A program made the translations under genes and the position numbers. A DNA stretch of 64,000 nt from JASSUD01 sp031963415. GTDB taxonomy: Bacteria; Pseudomonadota; Gammaproteobacteria; Burkholderiales; Burkholderiaceae. The stretch covers positions 1,674,001 to 1,738,000 of the forward strand of contig JASSUI010000001.1 of the NCBI GenBank assembly GCA_031963415.1. Reading direction: 5' to 3'. The notes beneath the pieces are model-generated. The model was given only the letters and a program-made list of their open reading frames with translations, did not search any database and had not been told where the DNA came from. Below are positions 53,324 to 61,610 of the stretch, piece by piece; position 1 is the stretch's first letter, and every line of letters starts with the position of its first letter.

Positions 53324-54868
53324 TTAGTTTCCTGAAGCAGGGGCCGGCGCTTTCTTGATCTCGCTTTGTGTAGACGAAGCAGGCGCTGCAGCAGGGCGTG
53401 GCTTTTTCTTAGCCAAGCGTCGCTCAAAAGGTGACTTTGATAATTGCACTGGTTCACCCTTTAGCTGGCGCAACGCTTGTTTCAGCATAAAGTCGTCGTT
53501 ATTGCCAAATTCTATTGGTGGCCGGCTACGCTCTTTCTCGCGTTGCTCTGGCGTTTTTTTAGCGTTCTGCTCTTCAAATTGACGCAATTGCTCAAGCTGC
53601 TCCGCTTCGCGCTTCTCTTCTTCTTCCTTTTCATCGGGGTTTTGAGTATTGGCCAGATGGTTTGAATAGTCGATTTCGCGGCTGACTAATGCATCTTCTG
53701 GATCACCATTGACATTTTGGTCAACTGGCTTATCGGGACGAATGCCTTGGTTTTGAATCGAACGGCCCGTTGGCGTGTAATAGTAAGCTGTGGTTAAACG
53801 TAGCGCCGTATCTGCTGTTAATGGACGCACGGTCTGCACTGAACCTTTACCAAAAGTCGTTTTGCCCATAATGATAGCGCGATGATGGTCTTGCAAAGCG
53901 CCAGCCACAATTTCAGAAGCTGAAGCTGAGTAAGCATTAGTGAGCACTACCATGGGTATTTGTTTATAAATAGACGGTAGTGTTCTAAGCGGGTCGCCGT
54001 TGAATGATGGCAACCGATAATGTTCATAACTATTACGGTAGGTTTGCTGTGCATCCGCTTCTTGCCCATTGGTCGATACCACTACGGCATTCGACCCTAG
54101 GAAAGCACCGGAGACGCCAACAGCGCTTTGTAAAAGTCCACCACCATTGTTACGCAAATCAAGCACAAGGCCTTTTAAAGGCTGTTGGGCAAGCTCTTTA
54201 AGTTTTGTTGCCAGTTCTACAATGGTATTTTCTTGAAAGCTCGTTATCCGGATCCAAGCGTAGCCTGGTTCGATTAGCTTGGCTTTCACACTTTTTACAC
54301 GTATTTCAGCGCGCACTACTTCAATGGAAAAAGTACGGTTTTCGGTTTTGCGGTGGATGGTCAACGTAACCTTTGTTTTGGGCTTACCGCGCATCATTTT
54401 GACGGCTTTATCCACCGTCATACTGCGTACAGGCTTACCATTAATACGCATAATCAGATCGCCTGAGCGCAGTCCAGCACGAAAAGCCGGCGTACCTTCA
54501 ATAGGAGAGATGATTTTGATTAGACCGTCTTCTTGAGGTGAGATTTCGATGCCAAGCCCAGCAAAGCGACCGCGGGTTTGCTCTTGCAACTCTCGATAAT
54601 CATTTTTGTCGAGGTAGGAAGAGTGCGGATCAAGACTCGAAACCATGCCTTTGATAGCGGCAGTGAGCAGCTTTTTATCATCCACGCGCTCGACATAGTT
54701 ATGCTCAACTTGGTCAAATACTTCGGCCAATAACCTTAACTGATCAAGCGGTAAGGGTGCGGTGGCAGTCGCAGTGCTTTCTGCAGAGGCAGAAAATTGC
54801 ACAGTAGCTAATGCACCGACTAATAAACCAGCGACGATAAGACCGAAGTTTTTAAAAATTTTGCTCAT
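53324..54868 (-). CDS. S41-family carboxy-terminal processing protease
   Basis: This periplasmic serine protease of the CtpA/Prc type trims C-termini of envelope proteins. From the ATG at 54868 it has about 514 residues: a signal peptide or anchor (FKNFGLIVAGLLVGALATV), a PDZ domain (about 100-180, AFRAGLRSGDLIMRINGKPV) and the S41 core with catalytic Ser in TNAYSASASEIVAGALQDH and Lys in MGKTTFGKGSVQTV. The C-terminal 110 residues are charged and repetitive (EKEEEEKREAEQLEQ). The reading frame extends 28 codons further upstream without family similarity. It follows gpmA, as in Burkholderia. Confidence 0.93.
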   Translation of the reverse strand: MSKIFKNFGLIVAGLLVGALATVQFSASAESTATATAPLPLDQLRLLAEVFDQVEHNYVERVDDKKLLTAAIKGMVSSLDPHSSYLDKNDYRELQEQTRGRFAGLGIEISPQEDGLIKIISPIEGTPAFRAGLRSGDLIMRINGKPVRSMTVDKAVKMMRGKPKTKVTLTIHRKTENRTFSIEVVRAEIRVKSVKAKLIEPGYAWIRITSFQENTIVELATKLKELAQQPLKGLVLDLRNNGGGLLQSAVGVSGAFLGSNAVVVSTNGQEADAQQTYRNSYEHYRLPSFNGDPLRTLPSIYKQIPMVVLTNAYSASASEIVAGALQDHHRAIIMGKTTFGKGSVQTVRPLTADTALRLTTAYYYTPTGRSIQNQGIRPDKPVDQNVNGDPEDALVSREIDYSNHLANTQNPDEKEEEEKREAEQLEQLRQFEEQNAKKTPEQREKERSRPPIEFGNNDDFMLKQALRQLKGEPVQLSKSPFERRLAKKKPRPAAAPASSTQSEIKKAPAPASGN

Positions 54869-55066
54869 AAATCTAGAAGTTAGCATCTCAAAAAAGGGCG
54901 CTACAGATAAGTAAACAGGTGTGAAGTATAACTGTTTTATGTAAGAGCCCAACCGTATTTGGCAGCCTTAACGTTGCTCCTAGGAGGTTTTGAAGAAATG
55001 AAGATGAGTCGTAGAGGTAAGCGGCAGGTTTTCCATCACTTAACCTCAATTTACGCGACGTTTCTT

Positions 55067-55200
55067 AAGCGCCTGTTCAAAGTTTGCGCAAAGATTAAAT
55101 TAAAGGAGATTGATAGGTATAGAGGGGTTTATGCGTTACCCCAACCTGCGATTTCTCATCAATATTCGTTGGTTGGGGTGAGGGAGGAACCACAACGTAA
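55067..55200. repeat. Dispersed hairpin repeat, family A (copy 5)
   Basis: CCCCAACC (55139-55146) pairs with GGTTGGGG (55171-55178), and GAGGAACCACAACG follows. It is adjacent to a family B copy in the gpmA-protease gap. Confidence 0.45.
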
Positions 55201-55234
55201 CCCGTTGCGTATTGAAAGCAGAAAGGCACCTTCT

Positions 55235-55380
55235 TAGAACTCATTCCATAAATGCCTAAAAGGCCGTGATCGGGGGTCGGGCGGTGCTCGGAATCCTCAT
55301 GTACGACGAGTACACTCCGGTTCCTCCGCTCCGGCCTCCCCCCGCTGACGACCTTTTAGACATTTATGAAACGAGTTCTA
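55235..55380. repeat. Palindromic repeat, family B (copy 3)
   Basis: This 146-base copy is almost identical to the one at 17003. The loop reads GTACGACGAGTAC. It abuts the 3' end of gpmA. Confidence 0.8.
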
Positions 55381-55399
55381 GAAAAACGTGGGATAGATG

Positions 55400-56122
55400 T
55401 TAAGTCATGCTGTCGAAGTTTCTTTTCTTCTGACTGCTCAGATAATCACGCTTGATCGGTTTTAAGTTCTCATCTAGCTCATAAATAATAGGAATACCGT
55501 TGGGGATATTCAGCCCGATAATTTCATGATCAGAAATTTCATCGAGGTATTTGATGAGTGCTCGTAGCGAGTTGCCATGTGCGGTGATGATAATGCGCTT
55601 GCCGGCTTTTATAGCCGGTGCGATTGAGTCATTCCACAGTGGCAATACCCGTGCACTTGTGTCTTTTAAGCATTCGGTCAGAGGTAACTGCTCGCGTGGC
55701 ACTTTTGCATAACGTGGATCTTGGTAAGGTGCGCGTGGGTCAGCTTCAGCCAAAGCAGGAGGTTGTACATCGTAACTGCGGCGCCAAATAAGAACTTGGT
55801 CATCACCATATTTTTGCGCCGTCTCTGCTTTGTTTAAGCCAGCTAACGCGCCATAGTGACGTTCATTTAAACGCCAAGAATGAATCACGGGTATGTACAT
55901 CAAATCCATTTCATCTTGTACAGTCCATAGCGTACGAATCGCACGTTTTAGGACAGAGGTGTAGGCAATGTCGAATGTATAACCAGCTTTTTTTAGTAGA
56001 CGCCCCGCTTGGCGAGCCTCTTGATTACCTTGTTCAGTGAGATCAACATCAACCCAGCCGGTAAAGCGATTTTCTTTATTCCAAGTAGATTCGCCGTGGC
56101 GTAGAAGAACGAGTTTATACAT
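55400..56122 (-). CDS. gpmA: 2,3-bisphosphoglycerate-dependent phosphoglycerate mutase
   Basis: This glycolytic enzyme interconverts 3- and 2-phosphoglycerate. It has 240 residues: catalytic His in LVLLRHGESTWNKENRFTGW, DLTEQGNQEA, the Arg/His pocket RLNERHYGALAGLNK and the second His in IITAHGNSLRALIKYL. It is a little shorter at the C-terminus than the 248-residue norm. It lies upstream of the S41 protease and is divergent from the rhodanese gene, an order shared with Burkholderia. Confidence 0.96.
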   Translation of the reverse strand: MYKLVLLRHGESTWNKENRFTGWVDVDLTEQGNQEARQAGRLLKKAGYTFDIAYTSVLKRAIRTLWTVQDEMDLMYIPVIHSWRLNERHYGALAGLNKAETAQKYGDDQVLIWRRSYDVQPPALAEADPRAPYQDPRYAKVPREQLPLTECLKDTSARVLPLWNDSIAPAIKAGKRIIITAHGNSLRALIKYLDEISDHEIIGLNIPNGIPIIYELDENLKPIKRDYLSSQKKRNFDSMT

Positions 56123-56369
56123 TGCGTGAGGGATCAGATAAATATCAAAAAGACAGCAGATAAAAAACTAAGTGTTATTTTATAATGACTACGCTATTTT
56201 TTTACAGCTCGTTTGCAATCTATAGTTAACCCTAATTGTTAGATGAGTTGCCCGCAAGCCTGCTTAGAGTAAGGTTGTAGGCATCTAAAACAGCTGTGAA
56301 TCGCCTTCTTCACAGCTTCGAGCGCTATGCTGTTTTATACATACACTTTTATTTACCGATAGAGAATTG

Positions 56370-56792
56370 ATGAAATTTTTTGCTGACTATACAAATCTTC
56401 TATTGCTTGTTACCGCTTGTACCTCTGGCTTATTGCTTGCTTGGCCTGCGCTGACTCGGCGCAGTCATAGCTTATCGGTGGCAGATGCCACACAGTTAAT
56501 TAATCGTCGTCACGCTGTTGTGATTGATCTACGTTCGGCAGACGAATACAAGCAAGGCCATTTACCGCAAGCAAAAAATATCAGCCTGGAAGCGATGCAA
56601 GCGAAACCTGATCAAATTAACAAAAATAAACGCACACCTATCTTGTTAATTTGCCAGCGCGGTAAACATGCAAGCAAAGCGCAAGCTATTCTGAAGCAGG
56701 CAGGCTATGCTGAAGTTTTTACACTAGAAGGTGGATTAGAGATGTGGCAGAAAGCCAATATGCCAGTGGTCAAACAAAAAAATACGAATTAA
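56370..56792 (+). CDS. Rhodanese-like protein, membrane-anchored
   Basis: This 140-residue protein has an N-terminal membrane helix (residues about 7-25) and a single rhodanese domain: VIDLRSADEYKQGHLPQAKN and the active-site loop LLICQRGKHASKA with Cys. It probably moves sulphur as sulfurtransferase on the cytoplasmic face. In Burkholderia the downstream genes are grxC and secB; here the tRNA-Arg and the ICE follow instead. The ATG at 56370 is preferred to the overlapping TTG. Confidence 0.92.
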   Translation: MKFFADYTNLLLLVTACTSGLLLAWPALTRRSHSLSVADATQLINRRHAVVIDLRSADEYKQGHLPQAKNISLEAMQAKPDQINKNKRTPILLICQRGKHASKAQAILKQAGYAEVFTLEGGLEMWQKANMPVVKQKNTN

Positions 56793-56827
56793 CTTATTTC
56801 TAATTATGCACTTTCAAAAGATGCTGC

Positions 56828-56833
56828 TATAAT
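56828..56833 (+). promoter_or_regulatory. Extended -10 element of the tRNA-Arg promoter
   Basis: TGCTATAAT is a perfect extended -10 box, 16 bases before the tRNA. The -35 region is weak. Confidence 0.5.
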
Positions 56834-56849
56834 TCGGCTCTTTCAAAAG

Positions 56850-56926
56850 GCGGCTGTAGCTCAGTTGGATAGAGTACCTGGCTACGAACCAGGGGGTCGT
56901 GGGTTCGAATCCTGCCAGCCGCGCCA
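56850..56926 (+). tRNA. tRNA-Arg (anticodon ACG), ICE attachment site
   Basis: A full cloverleaf is visible: acceptor GCGGCTG/CAGCCGC, D-arm GCTC/GAGT, anticodon stem CCTGG/CCAGG with loop CTACGAA (ACG), T-arm GTGGGTTCGAATCCTGC, discriminator G and encoded CCA. The integrase gene ends only 24 bases past the CCA, so the 3' half of this tRNA is the likely attL/attB core. The matching attR should be a copy of the tRNA 3' end beyond the window. Confidence 0.96.
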
Positions 56927-56950
56927 ATATTTCCTTTAAAAATCAGCTAC

Positions 56951-58126
56951 TTAGGCATAGACCGTCTGAGTAGCTATTTTTTTGTCCGGTAGATTTCCGG
57001 TAACTTGTGCCTTCAAAGTATCTCGGTCCCGTATCAAACTCATTAAAGAAATGTTCCAACGATGGGTTTCATTTTCGATCTTCACTACTGCTTGATGAAG
57101 TTCGACAAGTTGGGCCATACTGTAATGTGCTGTCATACTTTTTCTACGGTGCCAGAGAATGTCAGCAATGGTTTCTTCAGCTACTCCAGCTTCTCTTAAG
57201 CGCATGCCCACGGTATGACGCAAATCATGCACATGTAAATCGCCTAAACCAGCGAGTTCTCGCCCATTTTGCCATCCAGTATTATTCATCCCACCGCGGA
57301 TATGATGACCGCGATAGGTAAAAACATGTGTGCAATGCTGCCCACGCTGTTCCTCAATCACAGATTGCGCAACGGCGTTACACATGATGACGCGATCTAC
57401 TTTGTTACTCTTTATGCCTTTTACATGCTCTTTTGGAACCAGAAAGGCTGATACACCTAGCTGCGGAATAGGTACTTCCCATTCCCATTGCAAATTACAA
57501 ACTACATCATCGCGAATTCCTGTATGCAGAACGAATAGCGCCATTGCCGCTAAATGACCTGCTAAGTTAGGCAATAATCGACGTTGCTCATCCCAGGTAA
57601 TCGGACGAGGTGGCCGCTGATCAGACAAATCAAGCATGCTAATTAATGGCGGTTCTTGTATCAGCCACGGTTGATTGTTCTTGTGTCGCCATGAGCGTGC
57701 CGCTAGATTCAAGATACGCCGCACGGCACCTAGCGAGAGATTAATCGTTTTGTTTTTACAACCGGCATCTCGACGATCTTTAATGAAAGCTTTCAACTCT
57801 TCACTATCATTATGAATCTCTTCAAGGGTCAGATGTCCTATATAAGGCATGACCACTTTAAGAAGATAAATATCTGACTCTAGTGAAGCTTTCACTTCGT
57901 CTGCACTCTGTTTAACATACCGAGCAGATGCTTGTGCAAATGTACGTTTTACTGGCACGCCATATAGCCGAATAGCCCTTGATTTCTCAAGTTTTTGAAT
58001 CAACCAATTTTCCGCTTCTTCAAAACTTTCGAAACCGCACTGTCGAATGCGTTCTCCTGCATATGTTTTGTCAATTTCGTAGGTGTTACCTGTGGCATAA
58101 ATGCCGGATGTTTTGGTACGCCCCAT
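56951..58126 (-). CDS. int: Tyrosine-recombinase integrase of the ICE
   Basis: This 391-residue phage-type integrase would insert and excise the element at tRNA-Arg. The N-terminus MGRTKTSGIYATGNTYEIDK is the arm-binding part seen in relatives; the core-binding domain spans about 65-165. The catalytic residues are Arg in LHTGIRDDVVCNLQW, Lys in KEHVKGIKSNK, the HxxR box HDLRHTVGMRL, the second His in ADILWHRRKSMTAHYSM and Tyr in the same segment. AAGGAGGT lies 8 bases before the ATG at 58126, inside the preceding excisionase-like gene. Confidence 0.94.
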   Translation of the reverse strand: MGRTKTSGIYATGNTYEIDKTYAGERIRQCGFESFEEAENWLIQKLEKSRAIRLYGVPVKRTFAQASARYVKQSADEVKASLESDIYLLKVVMPYIGHLTLEEIHNDSEELKAFIKDRRDAGCKNKTINLSLGAVRRILNLAARSWRHKNNQPWLIQEPPLISMLDLSDQRPPRPITWDEQRRLLPNLAGHLAAMALFVLHTGIRDDVVCNLQWEWEVPIPQLGVSAFLVPKEHVKGIKSNKVDRVIMCNAVAQSVIEEQRGQHCTHVFTYRGHHIRGGMNNTGWQNGRELAGLGDLHVHDLRHTVGMRLREAGVAEETIADILWHRRKSMTAHYSMAQLVELHQAVVKIENETHRWNISLMSLIRDRDTLKAQVTGNLPDKKIATQTVYA

Positions 58127-58350
58127 TTTTCATAACCTCCTTCTTGAGTGGGCCGTTCCCTACCAGCTTGAATTTTATATGTATTCCAGGCTTGGTCCAG
58201 ATCTGAGCGTTCATATATTACGCTCGTACCTACTTTTGTCCCTTTCCCTTCGAGTAAGGGGCGGATATGAGTTTCAAAGGAGCGGCGCTTTATTCCTCCC
58301 AGATAGAGGAGTGCATCTTCGGTATTGAAACATCGTTTAAGTGAGTTCAT
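58000..58350 (-). CDS. Excisionase/AlpA-like small DNA-binding protein
   Basis: This 116-residue protein has a winged-helix MerR/AlpA-type start (FNTEDALLYLGGIKRRSFET then SVIYERSDLDQAW), common in recombination directionality factors. The last 42 codons overlap the integrase gene by 127 bases in another frame, and the integrase ribosome-binding site lies inside it. This coupling suggests it controls whether integrase integrates or excises. GGGGGTGAG precedes the ATG. Confidence 0.75.
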   Translation of the reverse strand: MNSLKRCFNTEDALLYLGGIKRRSFETHIRPLLEGKGTKVGTSVIYERSDLDQAWNTYKIQAGRERPTQEGGYEKWGVPKHPAFMPQVTPTKLTKHMQENAFDSAVSKVLKKRKIG

Positions 58351-58607
58351 ATCTCACCCCCTGCGGTATTGGGGTATGTTTTTCCGCTCAAGAATGGGAA
58401 GCCGTTGAGGTATAAGCGCATATTTAGTCCTCTATTTAATTTCTATGAGCCTGTCTACGATCTCTAAAAAACACTCTCATGGCTGCGATGTTGAGGCACG
58501 GATCCAAAAACAATCTACTATTGAAAGATAGTGAACAGACTCAAAGCGGTCATGCAACTTTAAATTCCTGTTATGTGCAGTCTAACTGCTGATCTAATAA
58601 CTCAAGG

Positions 58608-58640
58608 TCGATCATTTCCCCAAATTGGGGAAATGATCGA
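58608..58640. promoter_or_regulatory. 33-base perfect palindrome in the ICE
   Basis: Two 16-base arms (TCGATCATTTCCCCAA and its exact complement TTGGGGAAATGATCGA) flank a single A. It lies 258 bases upstream of the excisionase-like gene and downstream of the MobI-like gene. There is no T run, so it is more likely an operator or a DNA-processing site than a terminator. The rest of 58351-58834 holds a poor family A fragment (about 58445-58550). Confidence 0.6.
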
Positions 58641-58834
58641 GTTTGCATTTCAATAAATGCTTGATAGGAAAATAAGAAACTCTAATTCTGCTGATAATAT
58701 CGAAATGAGAAGCAGGCAACGCTTACCGCTTTTTTAAAAAGAAATATGCCTGTTCTATGTATCTGAGGTTCGGGAAAAAATATGAAGACTGCTGTGCTAA
58801 AAGCACGGTGCGTTAATGAATGGTATTTGTTCTT

Positions 58835-59386
58835 TTATTTTTCTATTGTTGTACCGTAGCTTTTAGTAATTATCGTTTTATATTTTCTCAATAGATTACG
58901 CATCTCTGAAAGCATGCTTGCTTGAATGCGTTGAATGGCATAGCGATCTTCGATTTGCTCAATTAGATCTTCTTCCCAGGTATTTTTCGCGTCTGCAAAT
59001 GCCCCTTTAGGGTAACGGTAGCTTGCGCGCCCTTTACGGATATATTGGGAAAGCGGTGGTTTTTTTTTACCGCTTTTGCTTGTGCGGTATGGGTTGTGAA
59101 ACCACTCCAATGTCAGGACGGAATTTTTCAGCCTAACTCTAGTTCCATATCGCCCTTGTTCTTTTTTTTCTCCCGTTTCACGCATGGCCCGATTTTGTTC
59201 CCAATATACATCCGCCTGACTCTGTGCATCGACTCCAATACGCATGAGTTCTCGGCCAATTAGACCAGAGACAAATTGAATAAATTCAGTCGCGTCCCGC
59301 TCATAATCTTCGTTGGTGATATCGGCACGTAATGCTTGGTTATCTGTTTGAAATAAAAATGACCAGTCAAAAGATTTGTCTGTCAT
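58835..59386 (-). CDS. MobI-like conjugation protein (tentative)
   Basis: This 183-residue basic protein has no signal or membrane helix. The block VRLKNSVLTLEWFHN, a Ser/Lys-rich turn, KGRASYRYPKGAFADAKNTW and EDRYAIQRIQASMLSEM fits what I recall of MobI(A/C) proteins of SXT/R391 ICEs and IncC plasmids, which bind oriT and are needed for transfer. The gene position, near int-xis and beside an inverted-repeat cluster, agrees. GAGGTAGCG precedes the ATG. If it is not MobI, it is an ICE protein of unknown function. Confidence 0.5.
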   Translation of the reverse strand: MTDKSFDWSFLFQTDNQALRADITNEDYERDATEFIQFVSGLIGRELMRIGVDAQSQADVYWEQNRAMRETGEKKEQGRYGTRVRLKNSVLTLEWFHNPYRTSKSGKKKPPLSQYIRKGRASYRYPKGAFADAKNTWEEDLIEQIEDRYAIQRIQASMLSEMRNLLRKYKTIITKSYGTTIEK

Positions 59387-59460
59387 CGCTACCTCTTTAT
59401 TTTAAATTTTGGTTCGTCCCATTTTTTTTCATTTTTATTTATGCTTATATCGCTTAATTT

Positions 59461-59561
59461 CCACATATCTATCTATGTGGAGTGTAAAGAATGCGCTCCA
59501 CATAACGAATGCTTGCCTTTTTTCTATATGTGGAGTGCGAAGGGATGCACTCCACATATAG
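59461..59561. other. Inverted-repeat cluster upstream of MobI-like gene, candidate oriT
   Basis: The unit TATGTGGAGTG occurs in alternating orientation: CCACATA at 59461, TATGTGGAG at 59474 pairing with CTCCACATA at 59496, then a perfect 15-bp stem CTATATGTGGAGTGC (59524-59538) with GCACTCCACATATAG (59547-59561) around an 8-base loop. In IncC plasmids oriT lies immediately upstream of mobI; this is the same place relative to the MobI-like start at 59386. It could instead be an operator for the FlhC/FlhD-like activators or a terminator of their operon. Confidence 0.45.
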
Positions 59562-59590
59562 CGAGCTGATCTATGATTAAGGTTATTTTT

Positions 59591-60205
59591 TTACTTTAAA
59601 TCACTCTTTTTTAGTCTTCTACAAAATGCACAATCGATATAAGTCTGTTGGTGAATAGAGGTATAAACATGGCATTTGCAAACCTTATATTTTCTCATCA
59701 TGGCTTCGCCTTCTTGCATTTCCTTCAAAAGGCACCACGCATCCGTAATATTGAATTTCCGCCAATTCACTTTTTTTCCAACGATGACTTCTTTTCGGAT
59801 AGCACGGTACATGCGATATGCTTGATATAACGCTTGAATATTAATGGCATCCTCTATACTGACCTCATTATTAAGACAAAAATAAAGTTGCACCAAAATA
59901 GAGGCTTGTATTCTCGCCATATGGTTATTGATTAATAGATTCCCTTTTCTGATGGGCTGATATTTTTGTTTAAGCTCATGTCCTTCGTATTCCAATTCTT
60001 GATAAAGCCGGGATATTTTTTTGTGGTTTAACCCTGTTTCACTCATCACAATATGAGAAGCAAAGCCCGATAGCACCATATATCGCGCCACGATCCATTT
60101 GTTCGTGGGATTAGGGCGTTGAATGAGCACCCATCTGATAGAGGATGCGCCATTCGTACTGAAATCATCATGCTCTGGCTGGTAGATTCCGCCGATCTTG
60201 TACAT
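59591..60205 (-). CDS. FlhC-like transcriptional activator (SetC/AcaC type)
   Basis: This 204-residue protein aligns by eye with FlhC: VARYMVLSGFASHIVMSETG, KISRLYQELEYEGHELK, a downstream helical part with ALYQAYRMYRAIRK and DAWCLLKEMQEGEAMM, and a C-terminal zinc site C-x-C...C-x2-C (YKVCKCHVYTS then YIDCAFCRRL). In SXT ICEs and IncC plasmids the FlhC homologues SetC/AcaC, with SetD/AcaD, switch on the transfer genes. It lies 32 bases after the FlhD-like gene. The organism shows no flagellar genes here. Confidence 0.75.
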   Translation of the reverse strand: MYKIGGIYQPEHDDFSTNGASSIRWVLIQRPNPTNKWIVARYMVLSGFASHIVMSETGLNHKKISRLYQELEYEGHELKQKYQPIRKGNLLINNHMARIQASILVQLYFCLNNEVSIEDAINIQALYQAYRMYRAIRKEVIVGKKVNWRKFNITDAWCLLKEMQEGEAMMRKYKVCKCHVYTSIHQQTYIDCAFCRRLKKSDLK

Positions 60206-60237
60206 TGGGTTATGTCCTATTTGCCGAGCGAGACTGT

Positions 60238-60834
60238 TTAGTTTTTTTTAGCGTTATCTAAAGATTGCTGTATTTTTTTGAGTACGGTATAGATCACATC
60301 ATCGTCTTCTATCAACTCCTGAATGACCGACTCATGAAAGCGCGGTGAAAAGCGAATTTCTTGATGGGCGAGATGTCGCAGTTGATTATCCGTTGCTCGT
60401 GCTACCGCAAGCGCAAGCTGCTGTGAGACGCCAAAAGTACTGCTTGCCACGGCTAGTTCACGATGAGTTGCACGCTGTAAAAGCGACCAATACGTGATAT
60501 TGAAATAGCATCCCTCTTGATTTAAATCGAAAATTTGATCAGCGGATTGCGCGAGCCATTGCAGAATTTCTCCCTCATCAGCTTTCAATTTGAATGAAGT
60601 AACAACGCCGGAGGCAAATAACTTTAAAGTTTCTTCCTCCGCCTGATTGATGTACGCAATCGCTTTGGTACTGAGTCCAAACCGATGTTCGGCTTCTCTG
60701 GGATTCACTTGAGCAAGCTGTTTAAGGGATAACCACATACTCAAGTCAAACTCATAGATATTTTGATCGGCTTCTTCTTGGTCGAGATGAATCGCTTGGA
60801 AATCTAATTCACCTACTGGGTCTATATTCAGCAT
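60238..60834 (-). CDS. FlhD-like protein with two tandem modules
   Basis: In 198 residues there are two segments that resemble FlhD. The first (about 27-75) reads YEFDLSMWLSLKQLAQVNPR then HRFGLSTKAIAYINQA; FlhD of E. coli has YDINLSYLLLAQRLI and FRLGINEEMATTLAAL. The second (about 107-165) reads FNITYWSLLQRATHRE then STFGVSQQLALAVARA. FlhD is normally about 115 residues with one such core. A fused pair could fill both FlhD positions of an FlhD-FlhC dimer unit. A perfect AGGAGGA precedes the ATG. Confidence 0.7.
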   Translation of the reverse strand: MLNIDPVGELDFQAIHLDQEEADQNIYEFDLSMWLSLKQLAQVNPREAEHRFGLSTKAIAYINQAEEETLKLFASGVVTSFKLKADEGEILQWLAQSADQIFDLNQEGCYFNITYWSLLQRATHRELAVASSTFGVSQQLALAVARATDNQLRHLAHQEIRFSPRFHESVIQELIEDDDVIYTVLKKIQQSLDNAKKN

Positions 60835-60845
60835 AGTTCTTCCTC

Positions 60846-61385
60846 CTAAAGATCATTTAAGTTGCGATAGAAAGTTAAAACACGTCGACCGTAAGCGCGT
60901 GCTCTAACCGGGTTACTCCAGTGGTGATAGCGGCCCACGCCCAATTCCAGATCATGCGGTGCAGATTGGAGGGCTTGATGAAGAATGTTGGCCCCTAGCA
61001 TGATGTTGGTGTGTGGATCCAGAAGAGCGGCAGGATGATTGAATGTTTTTCCGTGCCACCGCAGGCTGATTTGCATCACGCCAATATCAATGTTCTGTCC
61101 AAACTGCTTTTGGAAAGCAGCCAGCGTGCTTTCTGCTTCTTGTTGGGTTTTGGCATAAAAAGGCGCATGGAGACCACGCAGCGTCCAAAGCCATGGGCTG
61201 ACCTGTTGATTACCTCTACTCAGGGCAGATTCGGCCAACGCGACCGCGTACAGCAGCTTGGCATCGATGCCATAACGGTTGGCTGCTTGCTCAAAAAGCG
61301 TCCCTTGCAGATCAAAGGCGATAGCGGTTGACGTCCAACCAAAGAAAAAAGCAAACAATACCCCCCGTGGTAAACGGTTCAGCAT
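60846..61385 (-). CDS. Lytic transglycosylase (VirB1/Slt-like)
   Basis: This 179-residue secreted SLT-type enzyme makes gaps in peptidoglycan for the transfer apparatus. A signal peptide (RGVLFAFFFGWTSTAIA) is followed by the lysozyme-like domain: catalytic Glu in AVALAESALSRGNQ, IDIGVMQISLRWHG and GVGRYHHWSNPVRARAYGRR. The ATG at 61385 is chosen for its GGAGA site and for placing the signal at the N-terminus; the frame extends further upstream. It starts the FlhD/FlhC-like operon, with 11 bases to the FlhD-like gene. Confidence 0.88.
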   Translation of the reverse strand: MLNRLPRGVLFAFFFGWTSTAIAFDLQGTLFEQAANRYGIDAKLLYAVALAESALSRGNQQVSPWLWTLRGLHAPFYAKTQQEAESTLAAFQKQFGQNIDIGVMQISLRWHGKTFNHPAALLDPHTNIMLGANILHQALQSAPHDLELGVGRYHHWSNPVRARAYGRRVLTFYRNLNDL

Positions 61386-61589
61386 ATTTGTCTCCGATAA
61401 AAAAATAATTTTTACCTGTATTGCCAATCTGTTTTTTATTGATGGCATAGGCATGGCTACGCCTAAGTCAATGTATACCGATGAATGATTGAAACCTCCG
61501 AAAGGTAAGGCGTATAGTTAAATTTTGCGATTAAGCGATATTTTTTAAAGCCGGTGGCATTTGGGGATAGCTAAGAAAATGAATCGCGC

Positions 61590-61610
61590 TTAAAGCCTAA
61601 CAGGCTTTAA
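61590..61610. other. Short hairpin in the ICE intergenic region
   Basis: TTAAAGCCT and AGGCTTTAA pair across a 3-base loop. It lies in the 1-kb gap between the transglycosylase and traF, which has no convincing gene. Confidence 0.35.
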
